Shown: one piece after another, positions 44,872 to 53,699 of the stretch
Numbering within the stretch: position 1 is the stretch's first letter
Layout: each line of letters begins with the position of its first letter
Assembly: GCA_903900335.1 (NCBI GenBank)
Contig: CAIUMP010000061.1
Coordinates: 62,001-126,000, forward strand
DNA from: an uncultured Ignavibacteriota bacterium
GTDB taxonomy: Bacteria > Bacteroidota > Ignavibacteria > Palsa-1295
DNA: 64,000 nucleotides
Direction: 5' to 3'
Made by a program: the position numbers and the translations under genes
The notes under the pieces: model-generated
The model's database searches: none
What the model was told of the DNA's origin: nothing
What the model saw: only the letters and a program-made list of their open reading frames with translations

Positions 44872-44984
44872 GCCAAATCGCTGCTCCCGCAACAAACTAT
44901 TACCCGGTAAACGCACGAGGAGCACCGCCAAACGGCGGGGCTCCTTTGCGATGATACCAGCCTGAAGATCGATTGACAGATACC

Positions 44985-46268
44985 ATGGTTTTAAAATGGC
45001 AAGAAAGGCCGCTTCCCGTGCTTCCACCAGGCAAACGCCACAGTTTGTTCAGCATCGCGTTCAAGTTCTTCCCGACCGCATTTTTGGTGAAGAGCATCGC
45101 GCTGACAGTCACGACCTTCCCGCTCATCCTGAACTACCTTAAAGTCGCGGCAGGAATTGAATCCATAGTTACTCGCACGTTACTGACGGGTTGCATTGTT
45201 GGCCTCACCCCAACCCTTGCACTCTACCTTATTACGCTAGCACGTGCTCCAAGAATTCGTAAGCGCGAAGAAATTGAGGAGGCTCGCCTTCAGCACATCG
45301 CACACGGAGATTTAGAAGCCCTGCACGTGATGCAGGAGAAAGAAGAACGCGAGATTGTCCGGCGCGAAGAAGTGGCCACAGGCGATCGCACCGCTCGCAT
45401 TGTAAAGGACAAGAAAGAAGATGAACGATGGGACCTGCTGAACGAGTCGCTCCGACTCCAAAAGGAAACCGTGGAGCTAGCCACCGAAGAACGGCTCTTG
45501 GTCGCACAACAAGTCAAGGAGATCAAGGATGAAGGGGAAATAATGCGAAAAGGGTTGGTCTCGGATGATCTGGAGGCGCGTCATGTCAAGGATCTTAAGG
45601 AAGACAAGCGTTGGGATTTACTGAATGAATCGCTTCGTCTGCAGAAGGTCTCCGAGGAGTTCGCGTCGGAAGAACGGCTCCTCGTTGCGCAGCAGGTCAA
45701 AGATGTAAAGGACGAGCGAGAAGTAATTCGCATTGGGCTGGCGCTTGATGACCTGAAGGCTCGAGATCGGAAAGACCGGAAAGAAGATGAGCGGTGGGAA
45801 ATGCTGAACGAGTCTCTCCGTCTTCAAAAGGAAACAGTAGAATTAGCCACAGAAGAGAGACTGCTCGTCGCGCAACAGGTAAAAGACATCAAGGACGAAG
45901 GTGAAGTGATGCGGAAGGGATTGGCATCTGATGACCTGGAGTCGCGCCACATCAAGGAAGCAAAAGAAGAGAAGCGCTGGGATGCACTCTACGAACGATT
46001 GCGCGTCCAGGACCAACGAAGCGAAGAGAGGGAACAGCGGCACATACGCTTCGAAGAAGAACAACAACGAATGCACCATGAGGATGGGGTGAAGGACACC
46101 TATCGGATACTCTTCGAGCGATTTGTCCGAAATGCCACAGAGAACCCATTATACCTCGATGTCGCAAACGGCCTCAGTCCGATACCTCTGGAGTGGCTTC
46201 AGGATCAACCGGAGATCCGAAAGAATCCGGCTCTTCTTCAATCACTCATTCCTCACAATGAGCGATAA
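44985..46268 (+). CDS. Two-TM protein with 61-residue coiled-coil repeats
   Basis: The protein has 427 residues from the ATG at 44985 (a TTG 4 codons upstream is possible). Two hydrophobic segments (residues of about 22-50, with Lys35 interrupting, and 61-86, IVTRTLLTGCIVGLTPTLAL...) anchor it in the inner membrane. From residue 137 there are three full copies and a degenerate fourth of a 61-residue unit (KDxKEDERWDLLNESLRLQK, then EERLLVAQQVKDIKDE). They are Glu/Lys/Arg-rich and helical, forming a long cytoplasmic coiled coil. The C-terminal 60 residues (TYRILFERFVRNATENPLYL, LEWLQDQPEIRK) look globular. No known family. The response regulator starts 16 bp downstream, suggesting an operon. 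Confidence 0.75.
   Translation: MVLKWQERPLPVLPPGKRHSLFSIAFKFFPTAFLVKSIALTVTTFPLILNYLKVAAGIESIVTRTLLTGCIVGLTPTLALYLITLARAPRIRKREEIEEARLQHIAHGDLEALHVMQEKEEREIVRREEVATGDRTARIVKDKKEDERWDLLNESLRLQKETVELATEERLLVAQQVKEIKDEGEIMRKGLVSDDLEARHVKDLKEDKRWDLLNESLRLQKVSEEFASEERLLVAQQVKDVKDEREVIRIGLALDDLKARDRKDRKEDERWEMLNESLRLQKETVELATEERLLVAQQVKDIKDEGEVMRKGLASDDLESRHIKEAKEEKRWDALYERLRVQDQRSEEREQRHIRFEEEQQRMHHEDGVKDTYRILFERFVRNATENPLYLDVANGLSPIPLEWLQDQPEIRKNPALLQSLIPHNER
45393..45941 (+). repeat. Three 183-bp in-frame tandem repeats
   Basis: DNA-level repeats of 183 bp encode the 61-residue unit of the two-TM protein (copies start near residues 137, 198 and 259). Copies one and three are the most alike at protein level. 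Confidence 0.75.
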
Positions 46269-46284
46269 GACCATTTGATCCAAT

Positions 46285-46821
46285 ATGCACACCGCACGAC
46301 TTACAAGTGATACTTCTTCCGAAGACAGCCAACACGACCTTTCACGACTACTTAGCATGCTCTTAGAACATTTTAATCTTCTCCTTGCCGACGACGACAA
46401 AGACGATTGCCTCTTCTTTAGAGACGCGCTTGAAGAATTGCCAGTGCAGGCCGAGCTCACGACCGTGCATAATGGCGAGCAGCTCATGCAATTACTCGGC
46501 GAAAGCAAAGACACCTTACCACATGTCCTGTTTCTCGATCTGAACATGCCCCGTAAGAACGGCTTCGAGTGCCTCTCTGAGCTAAAGCTGGACGACAGGC
46601 TTAAGAGTCTGCCAGTAATTATCTTCTCCACCTCCTTCGAGCAGGATGTGGTAAACCTCCTCTACAAGAAGGGCGGCCAATATTACATTCGTAAGCCTGC
46701 CGAATTCTCCCAGCTCAAGAATGTCATCCTCGAAGCGCTAACGCTCATCGCGGAGGGCAAGACCTCTCAGCCGGACAGAGACCAATTCGTTATCACGGGT
46801 CGCAATCCACTTGCCACGTAG
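46285..46821 (+). CDS. Single-domain response regulator (Rcp1-like)
   Basis: The 178-aa protein is a receiver domain only. Acidic pocket: LLADDDKDD; phospho-acceptor Asp in VLFLDLNMPRKNGFECL; conserved Ser/Thr in VIIFSTSFEQD; Lys in YYIRKPAEFSQLK. This is the Rcp1/CheY-like pattern commonly paired with HisKA kinases of the bacteriophytochrome type. The N-terminal 24 residues are extra; a Met at 46357 could be the true start (MLLEHFNLLLADDD). It lies 16 bp after the coiled-coil protein and about 100 bp before the repeat kinase, so it is a likely partner of one of them. Confidence 0.9.
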   Translation: MHTARLTSDTSSEDSQHDLSRLLSMLLEHFNLLLADDDKDDCLFFRDALEELPVQAELTTVHNGEQLMQLLGESKDTLPHVLFLDLNMPRKNGFECLSELKLDDRLKSLPVIIFSTSFEQDVVNLLYKKGGQYYIRKPAEFSQLKNVILEALTLIAEGKTSQPDRDQFVITGRNPLAT

Positions 46822-46919
46822 TACCATTCCTGCGGACCGCTTACACAAGTCACCAGCAGGTCAATCTCTTCCTCTCACACGAGAGACATCCATTCCCTCA
46901 TTTCTTTTCCAAAACAGAT

Positions 46920-48902
46920 ATGGCTAAGAACCGCTCCTACGAGTTGAACATCGCTAACAAAGAGCTCGCCTTCCAAAGCGAGGAAAAAGAGAAACGTACT
47001 GCAGAGCTTGTCCTTGCAAATAGGAAGATCGTAGTGCAGAACGTAGAAAAGGAGCAGCGCGCTGTCGAAAAGGAAGAGCGGGCCGCGGAGCTCGTGATCG
47101 CGAACGAGGAGCTTGCCTACCAAAACGATGAGAAGGAAAAGCGGGCAGCAGAGCTTCTCATTGCGAACGAAGAGCTGGCCTATCAGAATGATGAGAAAGA
47201 GAAGCGCGCTGCCGAACTGAACATCGCCAACATCGAGCTCGCTTACCAAAATGATGAGAAAGAGAAGCGCGCTGCCGAGTTCAGTATCGCAAACAAAGAA
47301 TTGGCCTACCAGAACAAAGAGAAGGCGAAGCGGGAAGCAGAGCTAAGTATTGCCAACAAGGAGCTAGCCTTCCAAAGCGATCAGAAGGAAAAACGCGCCG
47401 AAGAGCTGGTCATTGCCAACAAGGAGCTAGCGTATCAAAATCAGGTAAAGGAGAAGCGGGCCGCTGAGTTAGTTATTGCCAACGAAGAACTCGCCTTCCA
47501 AAATGACGAAAAGGAAAAGCGAGCGGCGGAGTTGAACATCGCCAACATCGAACTTGCCTACCAAAACAATGAGAAAGAAAAGCGTGCGGCAGAGCTAAGC
47601 ATTGCCAACAACGAGCTGGCGTTCCAAAATGCCGAAAAAGAGAAGCGCGCGGCAGAACTGAGCGTTGCGAATAAAGAACTTGCATTCCAAAACAAGGAAA
47701 AGGAGAAGCGCGCTGCTGAGCTTATCATCGCAAACAAAGAACTTGCCTTTCAAAACGATCAGAAGGAGAAACGCGCGCAAGAACTCGATGTCGCAAACAA
47801 AGAGCTAGCTTACCAAAACCAGGTTAAGGAAAAGCGCGCGGCGGAGCTCGTCGTGGCCAATGACGAGCTCGCATTCCAAAATCATGAGAAGGAGAAGCGA
47901 GCGGCAGAGCTGAATATCGCCAACATCGAGCTAGCATACCAGAACGACGAGAAGGAAAAGCGCGCAGCCGAGCTCATTATTGCCAATGCTGAGCTAGCGG
48001 TCCAGAATTTGGACAAAGAAAAGCGCGCGGCAGAAAAGGAAAAACGGGCGGCCGAGCTTATCATCGCCAACGAGGAATTGGCATTTCAAAATGATGAGAA
48101 AGAGAAACGTGCAGCAGAACTCATCATTGCAAACAAAGAGCTTGCGTTCCAAAACGATGAGAAGGAAAAGCGTGCTGAGGAACTGAGTATCGCCAATAAA
48201 GAACTGCTGGCCTTCACCTACGTCTCAAGCCACGATCTGCAGGAGCCACTCCGCAAGATCCAAACATTCGTAAGTCGTATTGCCGAGAGCGAGGGTGCGA
48301 ACCTCTCTGAGAAAGGGAAAGAATATTTCCAACGGATCATGGAATCTGCAAAGCGGATGCAAACCTTGATCGAAGATCTCCTGGCATTCTCGCGCGTCAA
48401 CACGGCCGAGAGGATCTTCGTAAGCACGAGTCTCGATCTCATTATCGAAGAGGTCAAGACAGAACTGAAAGATACTATCGAGGAGAAGCATGCGATCATC
48501 GAAGCCACGGAGCTATGCCCGGCGAATGTCATTCGTTTCCAGTTTCGACAGCTTATCTACAACTTGATAGCGAATGCCTTGAAATTCTCCCGCCCAGATG
48601 TTCCAGCTCATATTACCATAATGAGCAAGATCGCGAAAGGCAGCGCCTTGAAGAATGACAAGTTATCACCGGACAAATCCTACTGCCACATCACCGTTAC
48701 GGACAACGGGATCGGCTTTGAGTCAAAATTCAGTGAGCGAATCTTTGAAGTCTTCCAAAAACTGCATGACAAGGAAGAATACACTGGTACCGGGATTGGG
48801 CTGGCAATCGTAAAGAAGATCGTGGAGAATCACAACGGGATCATCACCGCGACAAGTGAGCTTGGATCGGGTGCAAGGTTCGACATTTTCATACCAGCAT
48901 GA
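46920..48902 (+). CDS. Soluble histidine kinase with about 20 repeats of KEKRAAELxIANKELAFQN
   Basis: The 660-aa protein has no signal or membrane segment. Residues of about 8-434 are about 20 tandem copies of a 21-residue unit (ELIIANKELAFQNDEKEKRA), predicted as one long charged coiled coil. The HisKA domain follows: the phospho-acceptor is His438 in VSSHDLQEPLRKI. The HATPase has N-box LIYNLIANALKF, G1 VTDNGIGF, F-box IFEVFQKLHDKEE and G2 GTGIGLAIVKKI. It is a complete, likely active, cytoplasmic kinase. The response regulator at 46285 is the obvious partner. Repeats of this kind are known upstream of Bacteroidota kinases but their function is not known. Confidence 0.9.
   Translation: MAKNRSYELNIANKELAFQSEEKEKRTAELVLANRKIVVQNVEKEQRAVEKEERAAELVIANEELAYQNDEKEKRAAELLIANEELAYQNDEKEKRAAELNIANIELAYQNDEKEKRAAEFSIANKELAYQNKEKAKREAELSIANKELAFQSDQKEKRAEELVIANKELAYQNQVKEKRAAELVIANEELAFQNDEKEKRAAELNIANIELAYQNNEKEKRAAELSIANNELAFQNAEKEKRAAELSVANKELAFQNKEKEKRAAELIIANKELAFQNDQKEKRAQELDVANKELAYQNQVKEKRAAELVVANDELAFQNHEKEKRAAELNIANIELAYQNDEKEKRAAELIIANAELAVQNLDKEKRAAEKEKRAAELIIANEELAFQNDEKEKRAAELIIANKELAFQNDEKEKRAEELSIANKELLAFTYVSSHDLQEPLRKIQTFVSRIAESEGANLSEKGKEYFQRIMESAKRMQTLIEDLLAFSRVNTAERIFVSTSLDLIIEEVKTELKDTIEEKHAIIEATELCPANVIRFQFRQLIYNLIANALKFSRPDVPAHITIMSKIAKGSALKNDKLSPDKSYCHITVTDNGIGFESKFSERIFEVFQKLHDKEEYTGTGIGLAIVKKIVENHNGIITATSELGSGARFDIFIPA
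46938..48220 (+). repeat. 63-bp tandem repeats with a higher-order period
   Basis: About 20 copies of a 63-bp unit encode the 21-residue repeat. Units 5-9 (NIANIELAYQN ... QSDQ ... QNQV) recur in the same order as units 10-15 and begin again at unit 16, giving a higher-order period of about 5-6 units. This is a sign of block duplication. Codon choice differs between units. Confidence 0.8.
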
Positions 48903-49305
48903 TCGAATCCGAAGAACAGTCCGTATCCCAATGAGGAGGGTTGCGCACGCGAAGGCAGCGCAGCCGCCATCGCATCCATACGATCGGCTGCCTGTGTCAT
49001 GGCACGCTTATGGCTCTAAGCCATCCGTACAGGAACATCCTAATAGGATTGCCTCGAACGCTCATCGCAAGCAGTGCTATCTATACCGACAGGTCTGGAT
49101 GAGTTGCACGGTCCCCGAAACGCGGGCACAGTTCACCAACTTCAAACCGAGTCCCAATATCGACTACTCAGATGAATTTATTCGTAGGTAGCTATCCAGG
49201 AAGGAAGGCGTGAAGCGCATGAAAGTCATGCAGTAGACGCTCGTTCCTTTGAGTCTTTCCCGAAACAGCGTACTGTTTCGGCACAGTCAATCAAAAAAAT
49301 CCGAC
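48903..49305. other. Intergenic region behind the repeat kinase
   Basis: About 400 bp have no supported gene; a frame at 48856-49191 overlaps the kinase end and has no family signal. A hairpin at 49260-49281 lies near the end. Confidence 0.4.
49260..49281. promoter_or_regulatory. Hairpin/inverted repeat upstream of the small membrane protein
   Basis: A perfect 9-bp stem CCGAAACAG / CTGTTTCGG with loop CGTA ends 25 bp before the ATG at 49306. It has no T-run, so it is more likely an operator or 5' UTR hairpin than a terminator. The function is a guess. Confidence 0.3.
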
Positions 49306-49455
49306 ATGCTTACTACAATCATCGTTGTCGCGCTCTTGCTATGGATGCTGGGAATGATCACCTCATACACCATGGGTGGCATTATTCACATTCTGTTGGT
49401 CGTCGCAGTAGTCGTTCTGCTCATTCGCGTCATTCAGGGACGACGCGTGGTTTAG
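49306..49455 (+). CDS. Lmo0937/DUF5670-type small membrane protein
   Basis: The 49-aa protein starts MLTTIIVVALLLWMLGMITSY, followed by a second hydrophobic stretch IIHILLVVAVVVLLIRVIQG and a basic end (RRVV). This two-helix pattern matches the lmo0937 family, short proteins abundant in stress-responsive loci. The ATG at 49306 is chosen because an upstream frame extension (to 49249) lacks the family start. It is convergent with the kinase at 49466, 10 bp away. Confidence 0.8.
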   Translation: MLTTIIVVALLLWMLGMITSYTMGGIIHILLVVAVVVLLIRVIQGRRVV

Positions 49456-49465
49456 GGAGGACCGC

Positions 49466-50542
49466 TTAATTTGTGACCCTGGGCAGGTCGATGGTGAAGA
49501 TGCATCCCTTACCTGGAAGATTCTCCACGAGAATTCGGCCATGGTTGCGCTCAATGGCCTGTCTGCTGATCGACAGGCCAAGTCCCATCCCGGTCTTGTC
49601 CTTGTCTTTCTGAACTCCTGCTTGAAACAACTCCTCGATCTTCCCCTCGGGTAATCCTCCACACGCATCTTCCACTTCGGTGAGGATACGGTCGCCCTCT
49701 TCGCGGATTCGCACAGAGATGGTTCTACCAGGGATGGAAAACTTTATGGCATTCTGGACAAGGTTTGCAAGGGCGGAGACGAATAGTTGTCGATCGACCT
49801 GGACCTCAAGATCGGAATGTCCCTGCAACTCCAAAAGGATATTTCGCGATCGTGCGGAGAAACCAGCGGTCACTCCAACTTCGCGCATGAGTTCGAGGAC
49901 GCGCACACGCTCGGGATTCCACTGAGGCTCGGAGCGCAAACGGACCTCTGTCAACGCCGTGTCGATAAGGTCCGCCATCTTTTTCAGGCTCTTGTGAAGC
50001 ATACTGCCTGTACTGCTCCGGACACTAACCGCGCCGGTCTCGATCATCTCAAGAGAGATTGTGGCGCTCTGTAAGCAGTTCCGAAGCTCGTGCGCGAGGA
50101 AACCTAACCGCTCCACTTCAGAGGACTCTACGTTCTTCCGGCGCAGCCGCTCAAATTCCGAAACGGCCTCGGCGATCACAGTATCTAGCGACAAATTCAG
50201 TTGACGAAACTCACGGGGAGTAATCTCATAATTGAGCTTCGTCGCCCACCCAGTGATCGCTTGACAAAGCGCACCATAGCTATGAACAACCTCCGAAAGG
50301 GTGTACCCAAGTCGAAGATACTCCGTGCCTTGTTTCTCTGCCTCAGCGGTATGGAGTCCCCGCTCCGCTTGGTACTCGAACGGCTGGTCGCGTTGCAGCA
50401 GTCCTACCAATTCATCGAAGAACATGCTCCACCCCAACTCCACGGCATCCGATGTGATGCGCACCCCGCGTATTTCAATTGCGCGTTGTTTAGCCGCCAA
50501 CAGAATGGCGCTTCGTTCGGTCGCAAGAAAATCGTGGAGCAT
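49466..50542 (-). CDS. Histidine kinase with RsbRD-like N-terminal domain (paralog 1)
   Basis: The 358-aa soluble kinase has an N-terminal half of about 135 residues (MLHDFLATERSAILL...FFDELVGLLQRDQPFEY, GTEYLRLGYTLSEVVHSYG, REFRQLNLSLDTVIAEAV) that resembles the RsbRD N-terminal/four-helix sensory domain. It is followed by HisKA with His151 (LGFLAHELRNCLQSA) and HATPase with N-box NLVQNAIKF, G1 VEDACGGL and G2 TGMGLGLSISRQ. All catalytic parts are present. It is the first of three tandem minus-strand paralogs that align without gaps over the first 150 residues. Confidence 0.88.
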   Translation of the reverse strand: MLHDFLATERSAILLAAKQRAIEIRGVRITSDAVELGWSMFFDELVGLLQRDQPFEYQAERGLHTAEAEKQGTEYLRLGYTLSEVVHSYGALCQAITGWATKLNYEITPREFRQLNLSLDTVIAEAVSEFERLRRKNVESSEVERLGFLAHELRNCLQSATISLEMIETGAVSVRSSTGSMLHKSLKKMADLIDTALTEVRLRSEPQWNPERVRVLELMREVGVTAGFSARSRNILLELQGHSDLEVQVDRQLFVSALANLVQNAIKFSIPGRTISVRIREEGDRILTEVEDACGGLPEGKIEELFQAGVQKDKDKTGMGLGLSISRQAIERNHGRILVENLPGKGCIFTIDLPRVTN

Positions 50543-50638
50543 GGCGGTTGGGGAAGGAGCCGTAATTAGTTGAACTAACTCACAGCCAACATGGTGTGGG
50601 ATGACGGGACTTGAAATCCCATTCTAGTAGACGGAATA

Positions 50639-51727
50639 TTACGCAACTTCCGGCTTCGGGGCTGGCAAGTCGATACTGAATATACAGCCCTTACCAGGGA
50701 GGTTCTTCACTCGAAGCTCCCCGCCGTTCAGCTCAACAGCTCGACGGCAGATCGCAAGGCCGTGAACGACGCCAGTGTTTGAATCACCTAATTGAAGGCT
50801 GCCGGGTTCGAACAGTTCTTCCATCTTCTGATCTGAAAGACCGCCGCACTCATCTTCTACTTCGATCAAGATGCGAGATCCCTCTGCGTGTGTACGAACT
50901 TGAATCGTCCCGCCAGGTGAGGTGAACTTCATTCCGTTTTGCACCAGATTTGCAAGTGCTGAGACACATAACTGCCGATCTACATTGACCTCCAGGTTCG
51001 AGAATCCTTGCACTTGCAATATTTGATTTCGGAAGCGTGCTTCGAGACCCGCAGTTACACCAACCTCGCTCATGATCTCAAAAACAGGTATCCGCTCGAT
51101 ATAGCATTCCGGCTCCGAACGCAACCGCACTTCAGTCAGCGCAGTGTCGATCAGATCCGCCATCTTCTTCAGACTTTCCTGAAGCACAGTGCCAGTCTTG
51201 CTTAGCACTCCAACCATACCGCTCTGAATCATTTCCAATGAGATCGTCGCACTCTGTAAGCAATTTCGAAGCTCCAAAGAAAGGACTCCGAGCCGCTTGA
51301 TTTCCGCCCGATTCACACCCATTCGCCTCGTCTTCTCGAACTCCGAAACAGATTCGGCGATCGCAGTGTCAAGAGACAGATTGAGTTGTCGGAACTCGCG
51401 GGAAGTGATCTCAACTCCAAGTTTCGTCGCAAGCTCGGTTATCGCCTGACAGAGGATACCATAACTATGCACAACCTCCGACACAGTGTAACCGAGCCGT
51501 AAATATTCTTTGCCTTGTTTCTCTGCCTCGGCAGTATGAAGCCCCTTCTCACCGTGAAACTCGAACGGCTGATCACGTTTCAGTAATCCAACAAGCTCAT
51601 CGTAAAAGATACCCCATCCTGCCTCCACGGCATCCGATGTCATGCGGGTCCCTTGCGTTTCCAGCGCCTTAGTCTTTGCCACAGTCAGGATCGTGTGGCG
51701 CTCTTGTGTCATGAAGTCATGGAGCAT
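50639..51727 (-). CDS. Degenerate histidine kinase, RsbRD-like N-terminal domain (paralog 2)
   Basis: The 362-aa paralog has the same layout as its neighbours. Residue 151, the phospho-acceptor His in paralogs 1 and 3, is Leu here (LGVLSLELRNCLQSA; codon TTG at 51275-51277). The G2 box TGMGLGLSISRQ has become TGVVHGLAICRR, while N-box NLVQNGMKF and G1 VEDECGGL remain. The frame is intact and well conserved elsewhere, so it is likely a maintained pseudokinase (regulator or scaffold) and not a decayed gene. Confidence 0.88.
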   Translation of the reverse strand: MLHDFMTQERHTILTVAKTKALETQGTRMTSDAVEAGWGIFYDELVGLLKRDQPFEFHGEKGLHTAEAEKQGKEYLRLGYTVSEVVHSYGILCQAITELATKLGVEITSREFRQLNLSLDTAIAESVSEFEKTRRMGVNRAEIKRLGVLSLELRNCLQSATISLEMIQSGMVGVLSKTGTVLQESLKKMADLIDTALTEVRLRSEPECYIERIPVFEIMSEVGVTAGLEARFRNQILQVQGFSNLEVNVDRQLCVSALANLVQNGMKFTSPGGTIQVRTHAEGSRILIEVEDECGGLSDQKMEELFEPGSLQLGDSNTGVVHGLAICRRAVELNGGELRVKNLPGKGCIFSIDLPAPKPEVA

Positions 51728-51907
51728 AGCAGCAGATTTATAGAAAGAGAGTCAACAGCTTCAACCGCTGGTAGTTGTCCGCGCTTTCTCTATGAGAGAA
51801 GCGCAACACTCATCAACGGCGTAGCACGAAGCCGAACTATCCGCCACATGACAAGTTCTAGGCCGCTAAGATATTTTATGCAAAAATTACGCCTGATACA
51901 GGCTATC

Positions 51908-52978
51908 TTAGGCTTCCGGGAGGTCGATAACGAAAATACATCCCTCGCCTGGTAGATTTTCTACTCGGAGCCTGCCTTTGCTCAACTCAACCGCCCTTCG
52001 GCTGATCGTCAATCCCAGCCCAACGCCGGTTCGGTCTGCCGACTTCTGTACGAATGGCTGAAACATATCCTCAAGGATCTCCTTCTTTAGCCCGCCGCAT
52101 TGGTCTTCAACCTCAATCAGAACACGGTCTCGGTCTCTCCTCGAACGAACTTGCACAAGGCCACCAGCATGGGTGAACTTCAATGCGTTCTGCACGAGAT
52201 TCGCGAGTGCAGACACCACCAACTGCTTGTCGGCCATCACTTCCAGATCCGAGAACCCTTGCATCTGCAACGTCAGATTCCTCGTTCGCGCTTGAAACCC
52301 AGCGGTCATTCCGACTTCGTTCATGATCTCGAAAGCACGGATCCTCTGGAGATTAACCGCTGGTTCGATTCGCATTCGGACTTCGGTCAATGCCGTATCG
52401 ATCAACTCGGCCATTCGTTGCAAGCTGTTCTGAAGCACTCCGCCCGTGTTACTACGCGCACCGAAACTTCCACCCTCGAGCATCTCCATCGCGATCGTTG
52501 CAGACTGAAGGCTGTTACGAAGTTCATGCGCGAGGAATCCCAGCCGCTCCGTCTCTTTTACATCTCGCTGCTCTGACTTACCCTTCTCGAATTCTGTGAC
52601 AGCTTCGGCGATAACAGTATCAAGCGAAAGGTTAAGCTGCCGAAATTCACGCTGACTGATCGGGTAGTTCAGCTTTGCAGCGAACTCCGTGATCGCCTGA
52701 CAGATGACTCCATAGCTATGAACCACCTCCGAGACAGTGTACCCGAGCCGCAAATACTCTTTGCCTCTCTTGACTGCCCCAGCGGTATGAATGCCCAACT
52801 CCGTGTGAAACTCGAAAGGCTGATCCCGAGCCAGCAGGTCGATCAACTCATCGTAAAAAATATTCCAACCGTCCGTGGGAACACGCGAAAGCCGCAAGGC
52901 TCCGCCAAACTTCAGAATTTCTTGCTCGCATTGTGCGAGGATGGGCTCTCTCTCTCGGGTCAGGAATTCATAGAGCAT
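51908..52978 (-). CDS. Histidine kinase with RsbRD-like N-terminal domain (paralog 3)
   Basis: The 356-aa paralog has an N-terminal sensory half (MLYEFLTREREPILAQ, GWNIFYDELIDLLARDQPFE, EYLRLGYTVSEVVHSYGVI, REFRQLNLSLDTVIAEAV), HisKA with His151 (LGFLAHELRNSLQSA), N-box NLVQNALKF, G1 VEDQCGGL and G2 TGVGLGLTISRRAVE. It is complete and presumably active. It is the most upstream of the three in transcription order and probably heads the unit, though gaps of about 100-180 bp between them allow separate promoters. Confidence 0.88.
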   Translation of the reverse strand: MLYEFLTREREPILAQCEQEILKFGGALRLSRVPTDGWNIFYDELIDLLARDQPFEFHTELGIHTAGAVKRGKEYLRLGYTVSEVVHSYGVICQAITEFAAKLNYPISQREFRQLNLSLDTVIAEAVTEFEKGKSEQRDVKETERLGFLAHELRNSLQSATIAMEMLEGGSFGARSNTGGVLQNSLQRMAELIDTALTEVRMRIEPAVNLQRIRAFEIMNEVGMTAGFQARTRNLTLQMQGFSDLEVMADKQLVVSALANLVQNALKFTHAGGLVQVRSRRDRDRVLIEVEDQCGGLKKEILEDMFQPFVQKSADRTGVGLGLTISRRAVELSKGRLRVENLPGEGCIFVIDLPEA

Positions 52979-53311
52979 GGCGGCAGGTCATATGAGCACT
53001 ATGGCACCACTAAACGGGCATTTGTGGGACGTGACTCCGGTGTCGGGAGCCGATGTAGAATGATTTGTGGGGATAACAGCAATATCCCATACCATTTGAT
53101 TCCTACCAAATAGGCTCCTATGAGAATGCACATGCTTCGCGCCAACAGGAAAGCTAAATCAAAATATTTTGTGTGCAATGTATATTCATATTTCTCTGCT
53201 ATAAGACAACTGCCGCTTTGCCAATCCCCGAGTTCCCGATCACACCAGAAATCTGCATGACCCAACCCAAAAATCGTGAGGTCCGAAATATCCAGATTTC
53301 AAACCTCCATA

Positions 53312-53350
53312 CCCCATACCCTACACCCCATACCCTACACCCCATACCCC
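53312..53350 (+). repeat. 14-bp minisatellite
   Basis: Two exact copies and a partial third copy of CCCCATACCCTACA (53312-53325, 53326-53339, 53340-53350). A related, shorter sequence precedes it. Confidence 0.8.
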
Positions 53351-53536
53351 GCCCGACCTACGCGCGCCGCAAACACATTTTGTTGTGTGTGTCAATTCAT
53401 TATTCATGAACTTCTCATATAAATCAACAACTTGCAGCTTTTTGTCTATAGGACAGAAAACGCTTTCCATAAAATTTTTGCGGTTCCCAAACCGACCAGG
53501 AATTCGGTAGAAACCCGAAAATTTCTACCCATCTCC

Positions 53537-53699
53537 CCGTGTAGCACAGACTTTAGTCTGTGACCCAATCCGCAGACTAAAGCATGCCATGAGCCAGCCG
53601 AAGGGGCCGCGCTGCACGAGCGGCCATCATCTTTCCACAACCACCCGCAGCGGCGCTTCCTGCCTCGCGCAGGACAGTGCAGCCCTACACACCACGTTT
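53537..53699. repeat. BIME-like element with GTAG-hairpin ends
   Basis: The left end (plus strand) is GTAG + CACAGAC, loop TTTA, GTCTGTG (53541-53562). The right end, read on the minus strand, starts GTGTAGGGCTGCACTG. Between them are more palindromic words (GCAGACTAAAG, GGCCGC...GCGGCC). Two outward-facing GTAG-type units form a composite like a bacterial BIME. Confidence 0.55.

Noticed and set aside
46938..48220. Regular 63-bp repeats considered as a CRISPR-like array
   Set aside because: No spacers; units are contiguous and in frame, coding for a helical protein repeat.
48856..49191. 111-codon frame overlapping the kinase end
   Set aside because: Starts inside the conserved kinase C-terminus in another frame and has no family signal.
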